This document shows positions 32,901 to 45,371 of a DNA stretch of 64,000 nucleotides, piece after piece. Source of the DNA: Styela clava. Taxonomy: Eukaryota; Chordata; Ascidiacea; Stolidobranchia; Styelidae. Position 1 is the first letter of the stretch, and each line of letters opens with the position of its first letter. Location: assembly GCF_964204865.1 (NCBI RefSeq), contig NC_135259.1, positions 19,912,974-19,976,973 of the forward strand, read 5' to 3'. Position numbers and translations under genes: made by a program. Under the pieces are notes generated by a model. That model was given only the letters and a program-made list of their open reading frames with translations. It was not told the DNA's origin and searched no databases.

Positions 32901-35159
32901 CAATGGGAAGTTCAGACTTTGACCCTACCCCCCCACCTTTTTTTTTTAATTTTGGCTGCGCGCCTGAATTTGTGCCTGTTTATTTTTGTATTAAATTATA
33001 AATGAAAACCCTGCAAAGTCATTGCGTGAATCCTGAATATTATTTCGAGTTCAAATGATAATTTAATAAATCGGCAATAATCGCAATTCTACTAGTCAAA
33101 TGATAATTCCTTGGTAAAATTTAGGAAAAAAATTCGCACAATAGCTTGTTACCTTGTTTTGCATTTCTAATTTTACGAAACGGCGTTAGTGCGCTTTATG
33201 CAGAACTAGGAATTGAAACAATAACTTAATATGACTCCTCAAATTTGTTATTTTCTGTTGTTAGCAAAAGCCGTGGGCTAATTCTCGCGGAATTTAAGAA
33301 ATTGGTTCAGTGACGCGCAAGTTCCGTGTCCAAGCAAAGCAGCCTCGGTACTCGATATATGAGTAGCAAAATGACATTCTAATACTTAGAGAATGACATC
33401 GACAGGTTATTGTTACGTGACGATACACGGCGCGGTGTTTTTCGGTAGGCGATCCAAGTTCGCTTGAGTATATATTTTTTTTTAAATATATAGGTAGCTG
33501 ACATACCCGGATGATATTTTCTTTAAATGACTGCACACATTCTATCACTTCAAGCATGGTATTGGTGTTTGAGTTGACTTGTTGGCAAGGGTATATAGTA
33601 AAATTTTGTGTGTTTTTTGCATGGTGTGATAAATTTTTCTCTGTCCTCAGCAGAATGTCATCATAGATCATCTATCCATCGCTATATAATGACAATACAT
33701 CCCATTTAATCAAACAATTATTTTTTGCCTGTAATAAATAGTTCAGCGCGTTCCCCTTCACGCAATCATTGAAACATCTACTCGCAGTTTTATTTTTTGT
33801 TTTTCAGGTTCTTTCAAAGTGATTAAATGAAGTAAAACACATAAGGAAAAAATCAAAAAAAGACTCCGATATCCTGTGAAATAACAACCTTATTCCTGTA
33901 TCCTTGTCTGAAATCAATACCCAAGAATAGAAAACCTCACTTTCACCCTTTGTAACCGATTTATTTCCATATCATACTTTACTTAATTATAGTAATTTTA
34001 CTGTTACCGGTAACTTTAATTACTTATTACAATCTGGACTATAATTTGGCAATAATAGGCTCTAATTTGGGGAATGAAATGGTCTCGCCCACCTCTTCAT
34101 GCACCCAATTCTGGCAACTTTGGTTGGGGAACTTGGCATTTGACTCCAACTATAATCAGCTTGGCAATATGTTTTCAATAGAATCTTCCTTTTATATTTT
34201 AATTCACGATTAGAAGATCGATCGATTTGGCAATGGCAACCATTACAAAAATATCAATATGGTGTGGCAAATAATTTTTTTTCTTTTCTAGTATCTATTT
34301 ATTTATTTTTTTGTTTACTGTATAGTATACCCTAAATTTATCGCGTTTTATTCTTACTTAAATAACTTCTCAGTGGTCGTGTGTGTGCGTGGCTGGTGGG
34401 TGCATGTGAGCGTGTGTGAAATAACCTAATAATTTTAGGTGAGTAAACACGTACCACTTCCTCTTGGCAAAACCTTCCATCTTATATTTTGTACGTTATA
34501 AACCTTATTTTAGGTTTCGTTTGCTCCCCTGATTTTATAATCAGTTTTTATTTATTTGTTTTTATCTGTCAAATGTATTGTTATGCTGATTATGGAGTCG
34601 AAATAAACTTATACTTTTGAAGGGCTCTATTACGTCACTGTGACGTCTAGTGACGTAATTTTTGGATGGTGTGGTCGGGTTGGGGTTAGGATTGACACGT
34701 GAAAAAATTGCCTTCTGGAGAAAAATTTTATCTGTAACCACTGAAAATTTTAGAGCAATTGGTCTAGTAATCAAAAAGAAAAGCGACTTTCTAGGTTCTT
34801 TCTAGGGCTAAGCGTTAGGACTTTCTAGGTTTTCCACTAAGTGTCCAAAATGTGCCAAGGAACAAGAACAACAACAACAAAATATTGAAACGGTCCACTA
34901 CGTGTCCCACAAGAACAACATAACAACAAAACGATCGTTATGTCCACTAAACATGTCCAAAAAGCTGAACCCCTGGATGTTGTATATGAGGCAGGAAATT
35001 GCTGTTGGGGACCATTTCTAGGATTGGTTCATAGCGACAACATACAAAATCAGATTTAGAAATTAGACTTCGGAATGAGTACTAGAAGCCTAGAAATATA
35101 CGGTAAGTGATTTGAAATTTATATAAATATAACATCTGATAATTACGAGATAAGCAAAT
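32901..35159. other. Intergenic, no supported gene
   Basis: AT-rich sequence with a GT-rich patch (about 34380-34425) and a short 'gtgacgtaatttttgg' block (34631-34680) shared with the MITE at 47666-48122. No coding exon was identified. Confidence 0.6.
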
Positions 35160-35505
35160 ACTCATCCCGGCGCGTCGGTGTGGCTCATCGTGCTAAGCGT
35201 TAGGAATACGGTCGTCACCGCACTTCTGATTACTCTGCGTGGGTTCGCAGGTTCGAATCTTATGCAGGGGCTGTTATGTGCGAGAGGATTGCTGGACTCC
35301 TCGCCGCTGTAGGGTGGTTCATGTAACCGCTTGTCGGTTACGGCTTCCTCCACCATCAAGCCCATGCTTCCGAAAACAAATAACTGAACTAAACCATTAC
35401 CCGGTATGTTACAACCGGACGAGAGGCCGTGGTTTGCCATATGGCTAAGCCGTCTTATCGGCTTTCTTCTCCTCGGGAATAAATATGTAAATCCAATCCT
35501 AATTA
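35160..35505 (+). mobile_element. tRNA-derived SINE, full-length reference copy
   Basis: Head: A-box-like TGGCTCATCGTG and B-box-like GGTTCGAATCT about 75 bases apart. The spacing and lack of a clean cloverleaf point to a SINE, not a tRNA gene. The body contains 'gaggattgctggactcctcg', 'cttcctccaccatcaag' and 'gacgagaggccgtggtttgcc', ending 'aaatccaatcc' without a poly(A) tail. Confidence 0.85.
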
Positions 35506-35834
35506 GACAGAATAAGTACGGTATGCGAGGAAGATTTGCATAGATTGAAGCATGATTAAGGCATTCAAGGGAGCTCATAAATAAAAATATAATATTTAGG
35601 CCAAATTGTTGTACTTTTCGCCGTCGGAGTGTGGTTCAAGTAACTGCTGGCTGGTCGTGTCTTCTTTCATCATAAATGAATAAATAAAAAATAAAAAATC
35701 CTCCTTTGTCCTGCTCAATATCTCCATCTAGTGGGAATTGTGTAATTCGACAGGATTTCGCAATCCGTCCACATTTCGTTCACCACAACGCTGTCGTGAG
35801 TTCTTCATCGTTTATGCTGAAGATTTTCACCACG

Positions 35835-37994
35835 ATGGGTAGAAGGCGCAAAAAGGTTCACTTTGGAGGAGATCGACGTGACAAGGGGCATTATAGTAAT
35901 ATTGTAAAGGAAAATCAGAAGTATGTGGACTATTACAAAGCGCAAGAATGTTTCCCGGAGAGCGAATTTGACGACTTTTTGGCGTCCATGAGGCAGCCTT
36001 TGCCAGCGGTTTTCCGGATTACCGGGTACAAAGAACATGCTAAACAACTCCTAAGAAAAATGAAAGAGAATCATTTCTCAGGTATCGCCGATATCAAATT
36101 AGAAAATAATGAAGTTATTAAAATACCAAGACCTTTGACATGGTATCCTGATGAATTAGCTTGGCAAACAAATCTCAGCCGAACACAAATTCGTAAAGTT
36201 CCTGAGTTGGAAAAATTCCATAATTTTTTGATCACTGAAACTGAGAGTGGGCATGTCACCAGGCAAGAATCTGTGAGCATGATTCCACCATTGCTTTTAG
36301 ACGTAAAGCCCCATCATAAGATCTTGGATTTATGCGCAGCTCCGGGTTCAAAAACTGCACAACTTATAGAAATGTTGCACACAGATGATGGCGATGACAG
36401 CCTAAGTAAAGGTCTATGTATCGCTAATGATAAAGATAACAAACGATGTTATATGCTTGTCCATCAAATAAATCGATTAAACAGCCCTGTTTCGATGGTC
36501 GTTAATCATGATGGCTCTCAATTTCCGTCGTTGGAAATTAAAAATGAAGATGGTACAATGTCACCATTAAGATATGATCGTGTTTTAGCGGACGTACCGT
36601 GCTCCGGTGATGGTACAATGCGTAAAAACACAGACGTTTGGAAAAAGTGGACTGTCAGTAATGGGTTATATTTACATGGTTTACAAGCTCGTTTATTACA
36701 GCGCGGACTAGAACTTCTTGCCACTGGAGGCAGGATAGTGTATTCTACATGCTCTTTGAACCCTATTGAGGATGAAGCGGTCGTCGCAAATATGCTAACA
36801 AAATGTAAAGGATCAGTAGAGCTAATTGACGTGATGGACGAACTCAAGGGTTTAAAATGGAGTCCGGGGATTTCAAAATGGCGGGTGTTGGAACGTGATG
36901 GTACTTGGTATAATAATCACACTGAAGTACCTGAGACAAAATCTCACATCCGACCGAGTATGTTTCCACCTGAAAACGCAGAAAACCTCAACTTGGAGCG
37001 ATGTATGAGACTTCTACCTCATCACCAAGACACTGGTGGGTTTTTCGTAGCTGTTTTGAAAAAAGTGGAAAAACTACCATGGGAAAAAGACAGAGAAATC
37101 ATTGCCAAAAAGCCATTAAAAGAGGATGAAAACAAAGAACAGAATACCGAAGCCCCTCCGGCGAAGAAAAAAAAATGGGGCGCTGGTTTCAAAGAGGATC
37201 CGTTTATATTTTTCAATGATTCTGATAAAGAAATTACATCTCAGATTAAGTCATTTTACGCTTTGAAAGATGAATTTCCAGATACACAGTTGTTATCTCG
37301 CACAAGTGCAGAAAAAAAGCGGCATATTTATATGGTATCTTCTCTTGTTAGGAATATCATTACTAATAACCCCGATCGTTTGAAACTTATTAATTCCGGA
37401 GTTCGAGTATTCAGTAGAAGCGACAATAACCAACCAAATTTGAAATGTGCATTCCGAGTCGCGCAAGACGGCAGCGAAGTTATTGAACCGTTCATGCAGA
37501 AAAGAGTTGTTGATATAAAAATTGACGACACGATACTTCTTTTGTGTGAAGAACAACCAGATTATGAAACTTTGTCGGAATATTTGATCAACCAACTCAA
37601 AGATTTGGATCCGGGTAGCATGGTGTTCAAGTATGTTCCTGAAAATGATTCTGTGGCCGTGAGATGCAAGCTATTAATGAGCGGATGGAGGGGGAAAAAA
37701 TCTGCAAGATTGTACATGAATAAGTATGAAAGAGCTCATTTTTTGAATCTGATTGGACATGAAATACCAGAAATGTATCTCCCAAATAAAAATAATCGAA
37801 GAAAGAGAGCAGAAAACTCTGACGAAACTGGCAACAGTACCCCTAATGATGGCGCTACAGATGAGAATTCAGCTGTGGAAACAGAAGTAGCCGCAAGTAC
37901 CGACCAAAATGTTGCTGACGGTTCTGACAAGAATGGAAAAAATGGTGAAGGAAATGGAGAATTACTCAGTAAGGAAGAAGCTGCTACTGCATAA
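35835..37994 (+). CDS. NSUN2: tRNA (cytosine-5)-methyltransferase NSUN2
   Basis: Intronless. I start it at 35835 (MGRRRKKVHFGGDRRDK), because this matches the vertebrate N-terminus and has a usable CACGATGG context; the frame is open to 35706, giving 43 extra residues of doubtful reality. The 719-residue product methylates cytosines in tRNA, mRNA and vault RNA in the nucleus and nucleolus, using SAM. Landmarks: RITGYK, LTWYPDELAWQTNLSR, SRQE-like TRQESVSMIPPLLLDV, SAM motif DLCAAPGSK (about 165-173), ADVPCSGDGTMRKN with the release Cys256, and YSTCSLNPIEDEA with the catalytic nucleophile Cys306. Then come RPTMFPP-like RPSMFPPE and HHQDTGGFFVAVL, and the C-terminal PUA-like region with GWRGKKSAR. 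The tail is acidic and low complexity. The length compares with 767 in human. Confidence 0.97.
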   Translation: MGRRRKKVHFGGDRRDKGHYSNIVKENQKYVDYYKAQECFPESEFDDFLASMRQPLPAVFRITGYKEHAKQLLRKMKENHFSGIADIKLENNEVIKIPRPLTWYPDELAWQTNLSRTQIRKVPELEKFHNFLITETESGHVTRQESVSMIPPLLLDVKPHHKILDLCAAPGSKTAQLIEMLHTDDGDDSLSKGLCIANDKDNKRCYMLVHQINRLNSPVSMVVNHDGSQFPSLEIKNEDGTMSPLRYDRVLADVPCSGDGTMRKNTDVWKKWTVSNGLYLHGLQARLLQRGLELLATGGRIVYSTCSLNPIEDEAVVANMLTKCKGSVELIDVMDELKGLKWSPGISKWRVLERDGTWYNNHTEVPETKSHIRPSMFPPENAENLNLERCMRLLPHHQDTGGFFVAVLKKVEKLPWEKDREIIAKKPLKEDENKEQNTEAPPAKKKKWGAGFKEDPFIFFNDSDKEITSQIKSFYALKDEFPDTQLLSRTSAEKKRHIYMVSSLVRNIITNNPDRLKLINSGVRVFSRSDNNQPNLKCAFRVAQDGSEVIEPFMQKRVVDIKIDDTILLLCEEQPDYETLSEYLINQLKDLDPGSMVFKYVPENDSVAVRCKLLMSGWRGKKSARLYMNKYERAHFLNLIGHEIPEMYLPNKNNRRKRAENSDETGNSTPNDGATDENSAVETEVAASTDQNVADGSDKNGKNGEGNGELLSKEEAATA

Positions 37995-39080
37995 AATTGT
38001 GGCATATTGAAGTTGCAATTCTCATTTTATGGAGTCCGCATGAGATATGTGCAATGTAATGACCAAAATGTCTCACTTTATTGACCATATTGAATTGTTG
38101 AAACAGAACCTATACAAGCTTTATTGAGCAACCGTCCGACTTTACTTGAGCAAAGTTGTCGAAAACAAAGATGGACGGATGAAGTTAGAAGAAACACTGA
38201 GTGTTCATTTACAGTAGTCAAGTTGAATTGTCGAGATTAAATCAGAACGCTTTATTGGGTGCTTCTTTAAACTATCTGCCTTTACTTTGATCAAACTTGC
38301 GGAAAATGAAGAAAATGATGGACTAAGAAACACCGGGCATTCATTGACATTGGCTAGATTGCATCGTCAAGCTTTACTTATTTAAACTAAACAGGAAAAC
38401 TTCCACAGTTTTAAATCTCCAAGTACCAAAACAGTTTTGTCAATGTTCTTGTTGGATCACCGAAAAAAGCAAAATTCTGATTTCGCTTTAATCGAAATTT
38501 TTTTAGTGTATAGTGTATTTCTAAACTAACTAGTTAGGTCGTATTAGGAAACAGGCGTCAATGTTTGAATATCTTTTGCCTATTGTTACTAAGAGTAACT
38601 TTCAGTCACTGAAGTATCTATTCATTTTCAGCTTTGCTTAGGTCTTTTTTATTTTGCTCTTCCAGTAATAACTGCCATAGCCTACAATCATTACTGCTTT
38701 TTCATGGCTGTTGCCAATTTCATATTGATCTTCGTGTAACATGAACACAATCATCATACCAAGTTTTACAACATTACTGTTTGGAAAAATAGTAGATAGG
38801 GATCTCAGTAAAATTCATTTTGAAAAGGTATTGTTTTTATTATTTTTCCAATTTCCCCTCCAATAGTTTGACTTCATGATTTTGTTAAAACAAAATTTAC
38901 AGAAAATGAAGTAGTAATGTGCCCCAACGGAGACTTATTCGTATGGCTTCAAATTCTAATTTCATTGATACTGAATATTTTCGCAACCCCCCCCCCCAAT
39001 TATGCCGGAAATATTTGATTTTCATAACTATTTTGTTCAAGGGTGGGTGTACTTAATGCTATGTGTTTGTTTATCTTTTA
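37995..39080 (+). other. NSUN2 3' region and intergenic
   Basis: No gene visible. It contains a cytosine run near 38987-38996 and no recognised transposon copy. Confidence 0.6.
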
Positions 39081-39156
39081 GAAATATTTTACCAAAAGAA
39101 ATCTAGTAATCGAAACATTTTTTGTGAATTGACTTGGATAACTTTAAAGAACAATA

Positions 39157-42100
39157 TGCCGAAAAATAAAGGTAAGATATTAGTTGAATTTTTCTTGACC
39201 TGGAGTCTGACCTAATTTTTTTTCAACTCTGGGGTTTGGGGTAAAATAATTCCCAACCTGAAGTAAGTTATTAATTGAATTTAAAATGCATTCCTAATAA
39301 CAAACAGTCTTTTATAGAAGGCATGCATGCTGGTCAGTTACTGCTTCCTCCACCATGAAGTTGTGCATCTGAAAACAAATAACTGGCTAACTAATCCCGT
39401 ACCTGACATGGACTGGTAACCGGACGAGAGGCCGTGGTTCACCATATAATTAAGTGTCTTATCAACTTTTCTCTCCCTGGGGGGGATAAATATGTAAAGC
39501 AGATCATATGCAAAAGTGTTTATCAAAATCTGATTTCAGAGTCTCAGTTAAGTTTGTTTATGAATCTGAAAGTTTTTCCTAATCGGAGCCAGCTTTTTTT
39601 TCACCTCTCATGTGAACCCAAAATATTTTTCTGTGTTTATGGTAAATTTTTCAGTACTCCTGAAGTGTGTGTACCAGGTTAGGGTTAGGCCGAAATTTCA
39701 TTTCCGATTCTCCTTTTATTAGTTTTAATACGAGTTTGGGGAGTATTATACTCCCTGCCCATAGGCTTCCGTCCCTTCACACAACTTGATGTTAAATGAT
39801 GCGAACATAATTAGTTACCTTCATATTGGTACACACTTCTAGAATGGCCAATAATACAGACCCACAGCCCTGGAAATTGCTGTACCTTCTCCACAGCAAA
39901 TCTAAAAAAAAATTCATTATTTTTCAAGGAAAGGGAGGTAAAAATCGTAGAAGGGGTAAGAATGAAAATGACAGAGAGAAAAGAGAATTGATCTTCAAGG
40001 AAGATGGTCAGGAATATGCTCAGGTATGTTGCTCAATATTTTATTATTATAACCGTTTTATTTCAAAAAATTTTGCCCAAAGCAAGGTTTGACACAGGAG
40101 TGTGCAACAAACCAAACCGCCTTGTCAAGCCATTTACATGTGGCACTTCTCAACACTCTTGATTTTTCCCTATCAAGCATAAAATTCTAATCCGATTGTT
40201 TATGTTATTGAAAGCTGCTCAGATGGTTAAAAACACATAATGATTTTTGCTCTTGACGTCGTGTTAAACTTTTGCCGTTTTGTGCCCTTTCCTGCTGCGT
40301 TCCTGTTGTGCTAATTTTTCACTTCGTTGTGGACATGAAAAAAAGTAGTTTTTTATTTGGAATATTTAAAATCGAAGATATCCGTGTAACATACCAACTA
40401 CTCAGATATTAGCATCTCCGACTAACTTCATTTGTTTACAATCCCAGGTTATCAAGATGCTTGGGAACGGTCGTTTAGAAGCGATGTGTTTTGACGGTGT
40501 AAAACGACTCTGCCACATACGAGGGAAATTAAGAAAAAAAGTAAGTTTATCTTTTTTTTTATTTATTCTGAGCAAGTCACCTTTTCTCACTTTGATATTT
40601 GTCTTTAACATCTGTCGCCGGCGTGTAGTACTGCCGGGAATATGGAAACCAAACTTCGATGTCCCATTCGGAATAGAAGTGGATTAAATTGGTTGTTATG
40701 ATAGGTTTAAATGTGTGAAAAAAATATCGCAAGTTATCATTTATTCTGAGCAAGTCACAGAGGCTTGCAAGTTGCCACAGATAGTAATGGAACTAGTTTT
40801 CCAGCCACTGATTGATGGGTAGCCATTATTTTTGAAGGACCAAGATCTGTCTGGATTACAGATCTTTTCTCACCTCCTGTACCTTCTTGATTACTAAGTC
40901 GCATGACTTTGACTTCTGGTCGTCTCAAGATTTGTTCAGAAATCATATAATAATAATAAATACTCGAATATTTATACGTTTACTCATTGATATTTATTCA
41001 TCACAGCAGCGACATATACCTTCGAAATTGACAAAACACACATTTTACTGGGGAAGGGAAGTCATGGGGAACTAGGATTGGTTAACGAGCAACGTTTATT
41101 TCAGCGCTTTTTCAATCCTTTTCATTTAGGTTTGGATAAATCAGGCAGATATTATATTAATCGGTTTGCGAGATTACCAAGATGATAAAGCAGATGTCAT
41201 CATGAAGTACAATGCTGAGGAAGCCAGAAACTTGAAACTGTATGGAGAGTTGCCAGATTCTGGTAAGCATTATTCATTCGTTGTTGGAGAGGGTGATAAG
41301 AAAGTACTGTATATGCTCGCAAATAGGCCGAGTTTAAAAAGTTGTCAAACTAAGGGACCGTCTTATTCGCGCATAACTCAGATTGCGCCAAAAAATCGGT
41401 CCATTCGCGCATCAGAATTTGATTATGCAACGCGATGATATTATGCTGACTTGCCGGTAATTCCAAAAGCTTCAAACCATAGCAAGTTCTCACGATGAAA
41501 AGCGTACACGCACACACACAATCGCTTGTGAAGGTGGATTGTCTTATCATACAGCTGATGGCTTGTACAGTCTGTGATTGGTTTGTTTCCGCTCGCTTGT
41601 GCAACAGTGTTGATTTACGGCCAGTTGTTTCTTGGTGAAAATGTTATTATTTGGTGCGCTATCGCCGTAGAGGCAATTAACGGCGCGCAACTTTTAATCA
41701 CCTTTGCGATATGTTATCCGTCAATAAGGGGCGGTGATAAGGACTCGAAATTAACCGCGTTGTGGATGATCAAAGGAAATTGTTTTATGCTGACTCAGGG
41801 ACTCTCTCAAACTCCCGACAACAATCCCTTCCATTAATACAAATCACGAGGCATGAAAAGCAATATAGACTTTATTAACATGAATTTACAAGTAAGGTTG
41901 AGTTACGAGTAAGAATCTACAGCCCTCGCTAACAAACAGAAATGATAAACGTGAGAAATATTTGTGTTACAGCAATTTTGTTTTCTTTCTGTGCTCTTCT
42001 TAAGGCGTCTGGCGTGTTAAGATTCGTAGCGATTTATAAGAATGTGTTAATACAGCGTTATATCTTTCCTTGAAACGGACAAGGAACGAAATTAATCGCT

Positions 42101-43115
42101 GTTGTGGCGATCAAAGGAAATTGTTTTATGCTGATTCAGGAACTATATTTTAAACTCCCGACACAATCACGACGCACTGAAAAGCAATATAGACTTTATT
42201 TAACATAAATTAACAAGAAAGAGTTACGGGTAAGTATCTACCTACGGCCCTCCCTAACATGCAGAAACGATAAAAGTGAGAAATGTTTGCGTTACAGTAA
42301 TTTTGTTCTCTTTCTACGTTTTTCTTGAGGCGTCTGGCGTGTCACGATTCGTAGGACCGGCTTGTGTGCGATTTTTTATTAAATCGATGTTTTAAGGGAG
42401 ACGGCCTATTCGCGATATAGGCGTAATTTCGAGTAAATACGGTAATATGTACTTTAGGAATCGGCCGTTGCCGATGGAAAAGCGTTTCTAGTATGTATGT
42501 ACCAGGTCAGGGTTAGGCCATAATTTCAGGTACAAATGCAATGGGAGTCACTTGGCTAGTCCTTGAACTTGTAACAGAACTAAAATAAGGAAAATTGGAA
42601 TAAAATTATGGCCTAACCCAACCTGGTACACATACTACATCCCGGTGTCTGCCATCTTGGTTCACATACTACGAGAGTACCGAATACGCTGCTATCACTC
42701 GGATTAGCCCTGCATTGTTTTGCAAGTTTGAATCCAGTGCGGTACGTGAGAAAGGATTGCTGGACCCGCTAGATTGTTACGGTTTGACTCGAATTATTCC
42801 AAGTTTTTTGTTAACACTCATTATGAAAACAATTCCTTTTCAGCCAAGATTAACGACATGGATATGTTCAGTTCAAACGCTGACGAGGGTGAAATTATGT
42901 TTGATGACGTCAGTGAAGCCGTCGCACCTCAGCAAACAGCTCGTGATGATGTCATAACGTCTTCCGAGGAAGAATCTGAAACTGATGAAGAGGAAGAGAT
43001 TGTTCCACAGAATTATGGTCGAGAAACTAAACAGAAAGCCGGGATAAACGTTGATGCTGTAAGTATCTCATCTCCTAAAGAAGGCTTTGCAAAAAGAATT
43101 AATTTTTACAAATAG
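39157..43115 (+). CDS. EIF1A: Translation initiation factor eIF1A, extended C-tail
   Basis: eIF1A binds the ribosomal A site, promotes scanning and fixes start-codon choice. Exons 39157-39172, 39929-40023, 40448-40540, 41130-41262 and 42844-43115 join in frame. [59 protein letters not shown] and GLRDYQD match human almost residue for residue, covering the basic N-tail and the OB fold. The last exon encodes AKINDMDMF and EIMFDDV (human AKINETDTF, EIQFDDI), then continues far beyond the human end with [13 protein letters not shown] and about 40 more residues. A perfect donor GTAAGT follows VDA (43059). Splicing to the strong acceptor at about 44229 would add Ile and a stop. Either way the tail is longer than in vertebrates (human total 144). 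An acceptor lies at 39081, upstream of the start. Confidence 0.93.
39320..39500 (+). mobile_element. SINE 3' fragment in EIF1A intron 1
   Basis: Matches the SINE from 'tactgcttcctccaccatgaag' to 'aaatatgtaa', 5'-truncated. Confidence 0.75.
39654..39843 (-). mobile_element. B-family MITE in EIF1A intron 1
   Basis: Reverse copy with 'ctgcccataggcttccgtccc' and 'gttaccttcatattggtacac'. It lies about 85 bases before the next exon. Confidence 0.85.
41330..42440. repeat. Unclassified element with 339-bp internal tandem duplication
   Basis: Blocks starting at 41777 and 42116 ('ggaaattgttttatgctga' onward to 'aggcgtctggcgtgt') are about 85% alike by eye. Similar sequences 'taagggaccgtcttattcgcg' (41353) and 'taagggagacggcctattcgcg' (42393) bracket the array in direct orientation. 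No transposase frame. It occupies EIF1A intron 4. Confidence 0.65.
42485..42681. mobile_element. A-family MITE in EIF1A intron 4
   Basis: Carries 'atgtatgtaccaggtcagggttaggcc', here split over 42490-42520, and the opposite arm 'tctgccatcttggttcac'. Confidence 0.85.
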
Positions 43116-43191
43116 GAATACATCACAATCTTTTTTATTCTTCTTAATGAGGCGATGTAAAAGCAATCGTTTCCCACAAATAGAAATGGCG

Positions 43192-43646
43192 CTCCAGAAG
43201 TGCGTGTACTGATATGGAGGTAACTAATTTTGTTTGCCTATTTTACATCAAGTTGTATAAAGGGACGGAAGCCTAACGGCAGAGGGATGCTCACTTTGCT
43301 AACACAGACAGTCCCCGAACTCGTAATAGTACTAAAATAAGGAGAATCGGGTGCTCCCGAAGTATGCAAACCAAGATGGCGGACATTGGAACGTAACATG
43401 GGTAACAGGTTAGGGTTAGGCGATAATTTTTTTCCAATTTTCCTTATTTTAGTCCTATTATCAGTTCGAAGACTAGCCAAGAGCCTCCCGTAGTATTTAT
43501 ACCTAAAATTAGGGCCTAACCCTAACCTAGTACACATATTACATTCCGATGTCCGCCATCGTGGTTCGCATACTTCGGGAGCCCCGAAAATCGGAATAAA
43601 ATTATCCCTTAACCCTAACCTGGTACGCACACTACAGGAGTACCAA
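43192..43646 (+). mobile_element. B-family MITE split by an A-family insertion
   Basis: The left part (43192-43350) and right part (43586-43646) join to a normal B copy when the inner element is removed. Confidence 0.9.
43351..43585. mobile_element. A-family MITE nested in a B copy
   Basis: Full inverted-repeat element, from TGCTCCCGAAGTATGC to its complement. Flanks GAGAATCGG (43342-43350) and GAAAATCGG (43586-43594) look like a 9-base target duplication with one mismatch. Confidence 0.9.
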
Positions 43647-45216
43647 TAGAAATACGCCACGATATCTTTTTTATTTCACATGCGCGAATCGTTTACACCC
43701 TGAGTTTGAATATCTGGGACCCTAACTGAAGTCTTGAGGGTGTGAAATGCGTTTCAAACTACAAAAAATTGCTATGTATGTATGATACAGAAAAATGCTT
43801 TTTGTTTACATTTTAAAAGGGGGAAGATGGGTCCGACCTTTAAACGCCCCCCTGAATTGTATCATTTGATGTTTTTAATTCTAAACATATTCATATAACC
43901 AATAACACTAATTATTTTTCATCCGTGTTTGAAGATTCCATTCCAACACTTGGTAAAGTGGTCTGCAAACTGTGGGCCGCTAATCACTCATCAGTGGGCC
44001 TCCGATAAATTTCAATTATGGGTGTGATATGTGATGTTAGATGTTACAAATAAAAGTCCCTTTACAAGTTTATTACATGAATAAATTTAAAATTTCTTTG
44101 ATATTTTTTCATTTTACTATTTGGGCTTCACTTAAAAAAAACTTTGCAGACCATCCACTGAGTAGCGCCCTAAATATCAGTAGGCCAAGTACCTGTGTAT
44201 AACCTAACACCAAAATATCTCATTTTCAGATATAACATTGGCTTTCAACCCGGCCACTGAAGATACAACAAATATTTTGAAAACTGCTTTTTGTAAAAGA
44301 AATCTGTGCCTGCATGCGTTCACCAACTTTTTACGAAGTGAAACTCTGTTTATACTTGTATTTTGAACGTTTTTTTGAGTCAGGAAGAGGAAAATGGGGT
44401 TTTATATTTATATCTTTGCTGTGTTTTGACGAGATCTTTTCTTTTTAAACAGATGGAATAGAATAATCCTATCTAGAGAAATTTTTTTTGTCTTCATATT
44501 TTTGTTCCGAAAAATACCAGTGTCAATGAAGTATTTTAAGTTTGTTTATTTACCCCTTTTTCAGACCTAATTTTGTTCACATTAAACGAATCAAATAAAA
44601 AATATGCTTTTTCCTATTTCGTCATTGACTCGTTCAGATGCTATCTTCTCAGTATGGTTTCTTGGAAAGCAAAAGAAAATGAAAGCACATACTGCAGAGG
44701 TACAAATCAGCCTGTGTCACATTCGAAGGTTTAGAAAAACAATTTGTGTAATAGTATGGTTCTAACAGCCAGACTTTACAATGGACATAAGGCACTATCT
44801 AAAATCAAAACTAAAAAAGCTTCAAACGAATACGGCTCCTGGTCCATAATAATATGAGATCAAAAAAGTCCATTTCTGAATGTAATGTAAGCTCCTGCAA
44901 TACAGCTTTATATATCTGACTGATATCTTGCAGCTCTACTGTCAATGATTTGTCTACATGCTGTTAATGTGAGCAATCTCCATTTTTTTTTCATCCCCCT
45001 CTTACTACAGATCCTACTTATTATGTACCAGTTAAATCAAAAATAGTGCGTTTTGTTTTTATTGCCCCTTCATCTTTCTTTTGTCTTGTCCAAACCATAG
45101 AAGCATGTTTTCATAAAAGGTGTCGAAAATGCTTGTTTTAAAATCAACTTTAAAAAACAGGGCCTCATTTAACTATGCTTTACTGTTTTATTTCGATCAG
45201 AATATGTTTAAAAATG

Positions 45217-45371
45217 GGTACTCCAGAAGTATGTGAACCAAGATGGGGGACACCGGAACGTAGTATGTGTACCAGGATAGGGTTTGTCCATAATTTCAGG
45301 TACAAAAACTACAGGATTCACTTGGCTAGTTCCGGTGTCCGCCATCTTGGTTTACATACTTCGGGAGTACC
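45217..45371. mobile_element. A-family MITE, internally deleted
   Basis: Both arms are present ('gaaccaagatgggggacacc' and 'ggtgtccgccatcttgg'); one inner arm is missing. Confidence 0.85.

Noticed and set aside
35160-35260. tRNA gene from the A/B-box-like head
   Set aside because: No clean cloverleaf, and the same head continues into a SINE body in several copies.
41574-41837. 87-codon frame
   Set aside because: Lies inside the tandemly duplicated intronic element and is not preserved in the second unit.
43238-43660. Long open frames running through MITE copies (also 6549-6920, 11249-11938, 57167-57436)
   Set aside because: They translate non-coding inverted-repeat elements, and the same peptides recur in unrelated contexts.
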